Assembly: GCF_003286415.2 (NCBI RefSeq)
Contig: NZ_CP043450.1
Span: forward strand, 1,364,001 to 1,428,000
Reading direction: 5' to 3'
DNA: 64,000 nucleotides
From: Mucilaginibacter rubeus
GTDB taxonomy: Bacteria > Bacteroidota > Bacteroidia > Sphingobacteriales > Sphingobacteriaceae
Positions 61,680-64,000 of this stretch are shown piece by piece (the first letter of the stretch is position 1; each line of letters starts with the position of its first letter). The notes beneath the pieces are model-generated. The model was not told the DNA's origin, did not search any database, and saw nothing but the letters and a program-made list of their open reading frames with translations. Both the position numbers and the translations under genes were made by a program.

Positions 61680-63053
61680 ATGATATTGGTTATTGATGAT
61701 GATATTGCCGTACGCACCTCGCTGATCCTGCTGCTGAAAAGCGAGGGCTACGATTCTGCGAGCACCGGCGAACCTGCTGAAGCCCTCAAGATCATCAGGA
61801 AAAAAGCCCCTGAACTGATCATTCTTGATCTTAATTTTTCGATAGATACCTCGGGACAGGAGGGGATGGACCTGCTTGAAAAGATCAAGGCTTTTAGCAG
61901 TACCATTCCGGTGATCCTGATAACCGGTTGGGGAAGTATCGAGCTGGCAGTTAAAGGCATGAAGCTTGGCGCCAACGATTTTATCAATAAACCCTGGGTT
62001 AACGAGCACCTTATCCAATCGGTAAAAACACTGCTTGATCTACAGGATAAAAAGACGGAGCACCGTACCCGTAAGCAACTGGACAAAACCTACAATTTTG
62101 AAAATATTGTAGGTGAAGATTCCCGGATGCTCGATATTTTGGAAACCATTGGCCGCGTGGCTTCAACCGATGCTTCAGTGCTAATTATGGGCGAAAGCGG
62201 CACCGGTAAGGAACTGATTGCCGAAGCAATTCATCAAAATAGCCTGCGTCGTAATAAACCTTTTATCAAGGTGAACTTGGGCGGTATTTCAACTTCGCTG
62301 TTCGAGAGCGAGATGTTCGGGCATATCCGTGGTGCATTTACAGATGCCCGGTTTGACAGGGTAGGTCGTTTTGAGATGGCTAACAAGGGCACCATTTTTT
62401 TAGATGAAATAGGCGATCTGGATGCCAGTAGTCAGGTGAAACTGCTCCGTGTATTGCAAGACCGCACCTACGAGGTATTAGGTAGCAGTCGCACTAAAAC
62501 CGTAGATACCCGTGTGGTTTGCGCCACAAATAAAAACCTGAACGAGATGGTGTCACGTGGTACTTTTCGTGAGGATTTGCTTTACCGGATCAATTTGATC
62601 ACGGTTTATCTGCCTGCTTTGCGAGAGCGGCCGAAAGATATTCCTTTGCTGGTTAGCTTTTTTATTAATAATTTAAAGCAGATCTATAACCGGCCTAATC
62701 TATCGGTAGCGCCATCGGCCATGAAATGGTTGCAGCAGCTACCATTACCGGGTAATATCAGGCAGTTGAAAAACCTGGTGGAACGTTCTATTTTGGTAAG
62801 CCGAAGGGATGAACTGAGCATTGACGATTTCCGGTCGCAACTGGAATTATCACCGGTTAAAAAAGGAAATATCCAGTTACCGGGCGTAGGCACCCTAACT
62901 TTAGAAGAGGTAGAGGTAGAAATGATAAAACGGGCATTAGATCATCATAAAAATAAAATAAGCAAGGCCGCGGCGGCTCTGGGGCTCACGCGGAGCGCCC
63001 TGTACCGGCGCCTCGAAAAATACCAGATCCCGTACGATGAAGCTGAGGACTAA
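61680..63053 (+). CDS. NtrC-type sigma-54-dependent response regulator
   Basis: 457 aa. Receiver domain 1-115 with D6-D8, phosphoacceptor D50 (LIILDLNF) and K104. AAA+ domain about 140-375: Walker A GESGTGKE (171-178), the sigma-54 contact loop as GAFTDA (218-223; consensus GAFTGA), Walker B GTIFLDEIG (237-245). The Fis-type helix-turn-helix at the end is NKISKAAAALGLTRSALYRR. It should open the sigma-54 promoter at 55509 when phosphorylated by the kinase that overlaps its end. The GAFTDA form occurs in other members and need not impair function. Confidence 0.95.
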   Translation: MILVIDDDIAVRTSLILLLKSEGYDSASTGEPAEALKIIRKKAPELIILDLNFSIDTSGQEGMDLLEKIKAFSSTIPVILITGWGSIELAVKGMKLGANDFINKPWVNEHLIQSVKTLLDLQDKKTEHRTRKQLDKTYNFENIVGEDSRMLDILETIGRVASTDASVLIMGESGTGKELIAEAIHQNSLRRNKPFIKVNLGGISTSLFESEMFGHIRGAFTDARFDRVGRFEMANKGTIFLDEIGDLDASSQVKLLRVLQDRTYEVLGSSRTKTVDTRVVCATNKNLNEMVSRGTFREDLLYRINLITVYLPALRERPKDIPLLVSFFINNLKQIYNRPNLSVAPSAMKWLQQLPLPGNIRQLKNLVERSILVSRRDELSIDDFRSQLELSPVKKGNIQLPGVGTLTLEEVEVEMIKRALDHHKNKISKAAAALGLTRSALYRRLEKYQIPYDEAED

Positions 63054-64000
63054 ATACATTTTATTTGTGCTGATCCTACACCTGCTTACCCTGGTGCTTG
63101 CATGGTTTATTTTCATCGACAATAAGATCTATTTTATCATAGCCGAAGCTTTTGTTCTCATTTCGGCAGCCGTGGCTATACAGCTTTACCGCCAGCTTGT
63201 ATTGCCTTTAAAAATGTTACTACAGGGTATTGAAGCCATAAAAGACAAAGATTTTAATGTGAAGTTTCTTTCAACAGGCAAGCTTGAGGTTGACGCGCTG
63301 ATTGATGTTTATAACCAAATGATGGACGAGCTAAGAACCGAACGCACACGACAGGAGCAGCAGCATTTCTTTTTAGAAAAGCTGATCCATACTTCGCCAA
63401 CGGGCATCATCATTCTTGATTTTGATGACCGCGTACAGCAAATAAATCCCAAAGCTTTACAGGTTTTAGCTATTGATGAAAAAGCCGTAGTTGGTGAATT
63501 GATTGGGGAATTAAAGCATCCCGTTTTTGCACATATCAAAGCTCTTAAATCGGGCGAAACTTTGGTGGTAAAGTTGGACGGTATTAACTCTTTCAAACTG
63601 CAAAAGTCGCACTTTATTGACCGCGGATTTTCGAGGCATTTTATCATGTTGGAGGACCTGACTGCCGAGATCCTTGCTGCCGAAAAGAAGGTTTACGGCA
63701 AAGTGATCAGGATGATGGCGCATGAGGTTAATAATACCATCGGCCCGGTAAATTCCATCATGCAATCGGCCATGAAAACCGACCAACTTTGGGCCGGGCA
63801 CGATTTCGATCCAATAAAGGACGCCTTACAAGTAGCTATGGACAGAAACCAGAATCTTAACCTGTTTATGCGCAACTTTGCCGATCTGGTTAAGTTACCG
63901 CCGGCTAACAAACAACCTGTTGTGTTACAAAAGCTCGTAGAATCGGTAGTAAAGCTAATGGGCATCCGTGCCGAAGAAAAAGGAGTATCGCTTAGTCTTG
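63037..64000 (+). CDS. Sensor histidine kinase paired with the NtrC-type regulator, partial
   Basis: ATG 63037 overlaps the end of the regulator gene by 17 bp in another frame; the frame is open to the right edge (321 codons, C-terminus missing). Two membrane helices (about 7-24 and 30-48) enclose only a very short periplasmic loop, followed by HAMP, a PAS unit (about 95-180, HTSPTGIIILDFDDRVQQIN) and an HisKA-like box with His in RMMAHEVNNTIGPVNSIMQS. The HEVNN box is the form of NtrB/NtrY-like kinases in this phylum. The short loop suggests sensing in the membrane or cytoplasm, such as envelope stress caused by the pump's substrate (inference). Confidence 0.93.
   Translation, partial: MKLRTKYILFVLILHLLTLVLAWFIFIDNKIYFIIAEAFVLISAAVAIQLYRQLVLPLKMLLQGIEAIKDKDFNVKFLSTGKLEVDALIDVYNQMMDELRTERTRQEQQHFFLEKLIHTSPTGIIILDFDDRVQQINPKALQVLAIDEKAVVGELIGELKHPVFAHIKALKSGETLVVKLDGINSFKLQKSHFIDRGFSRHFIMLEDLTAEILAAEKKVYGKVIRMMAHEVNNTIGPVNSIMQSAMKTDQLWAGHDFDPIKDALQVAMDRNQNLNLFMRNFADLVKLPPANKQPVVLQKLVESVVKLMGIRAEEKGVSLSL

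Noticed and set aside
1..64000. tRNA, rRNA or riboswitch genes
   Set aside because: No cloverleaf, rRNA core sequence or known riboswitch core was recognised in the gaps by reading; a covariance-model scan (Infernal against Rfam, tRNAscan-SE) would decide.

Overview
The window looks like chromosomal DNA from a member of the Bacteroidota, most probably a Sphingobacteriaceae of the Mucilaginibacter/Pedobacter type. The basis is the mix of families: a DUF4290 protein, a TonB-dependent outer-membrane receptor with a carboxypeptidase-like N-terminal domain, a two-component propeller hybrid kinase, many Tat-exported TIM-barrel and Gfo/Idh/MocA proteins, AT-rich spacers without strong Shine-Dalgarno sites, and lists of dispersed palindromic repeats. 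The genus is inference. No rRNA, tRNA, transposase, phage gene or CRISPR array was seen.

Layout. 1-6494: mostly housekeeping genes (partial GT39 glycosyltransferase, murA, DUF4290 protein, dipeptide epimerase plus GNAT acetyltransferase, M20 dipeptidase). 6623-8694: a minus-strand cluster of five secreted peptide or protein genes sharing the C-terminal motif [KR]DLGSAD. Four are tiny (47-56 aa) and were found by reading the DNA. The fifth is a 411-aa precursor-like protein made of 25 tandem units carrying the same motif. A 570-bp AT-rich gap separates them from a divergent TPR membrane protein that has a histidine-kinase phosphoacceptor helix but no ATPase domain. 10692-28590: XRE regulator, UvrD/PcrA helicase, response regulator, M1 peptidase, DUF255 thioredoxin-like protein, SlyD-type isomerase, TonB-dependent receptor, acyl-CoA thioesterase, TPR sensor kinase and fatty-acid desaturase.

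28926-46377: a long plus-strand block for periplasmic oxidation and further conversion of sugars. It encodes two GMC flavoprotein dehydrogenases, each with a Tat-exported gluconate-2-dehydrogenase-subunit-3-like partner, a lipoprotein cytochrome c, two Gfo/Idh/MocA oxidoreductases, four TIM-barrel isomerase/epimerases, two MFS transporters, a DUF1080 (3-keto-disaccharide hydrolase family) protein and a TolB-like propeller protein. The arrangement fits a 3-keto-sugar pathway: oxidation in the periplasm with electrons passed to cytochrome c, then hydrolysis, isomerisation, uptake and reduction.

46617-55225: signalling genes (propeller hybrid kinase with two receiver domains, NIPSNAP protein, multi-PAS kinase with its response regulator). 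55548-64000: a tripartite MacB-like ABC efflux operon (HlyD adaptor, TolC, ATPase, two FtsX-type permeases) followed by an NtrC-type sigma-54 activator and its kinase. A well-spaced -24/-12 sigma-54 promoter candidate lies just before the first gene, so the operon probably encodes its own activator.

The strongest candidate for an undescribed system is the DLGSAD peptide cluster. Its C-terminal octapeptide is kept almost unchanged while codons differ, which points to selection on the peptide itself. A working hypothesis is a family of exported signalling peptides sensed by the divergent TPR protein, but nothing in the window proves this.
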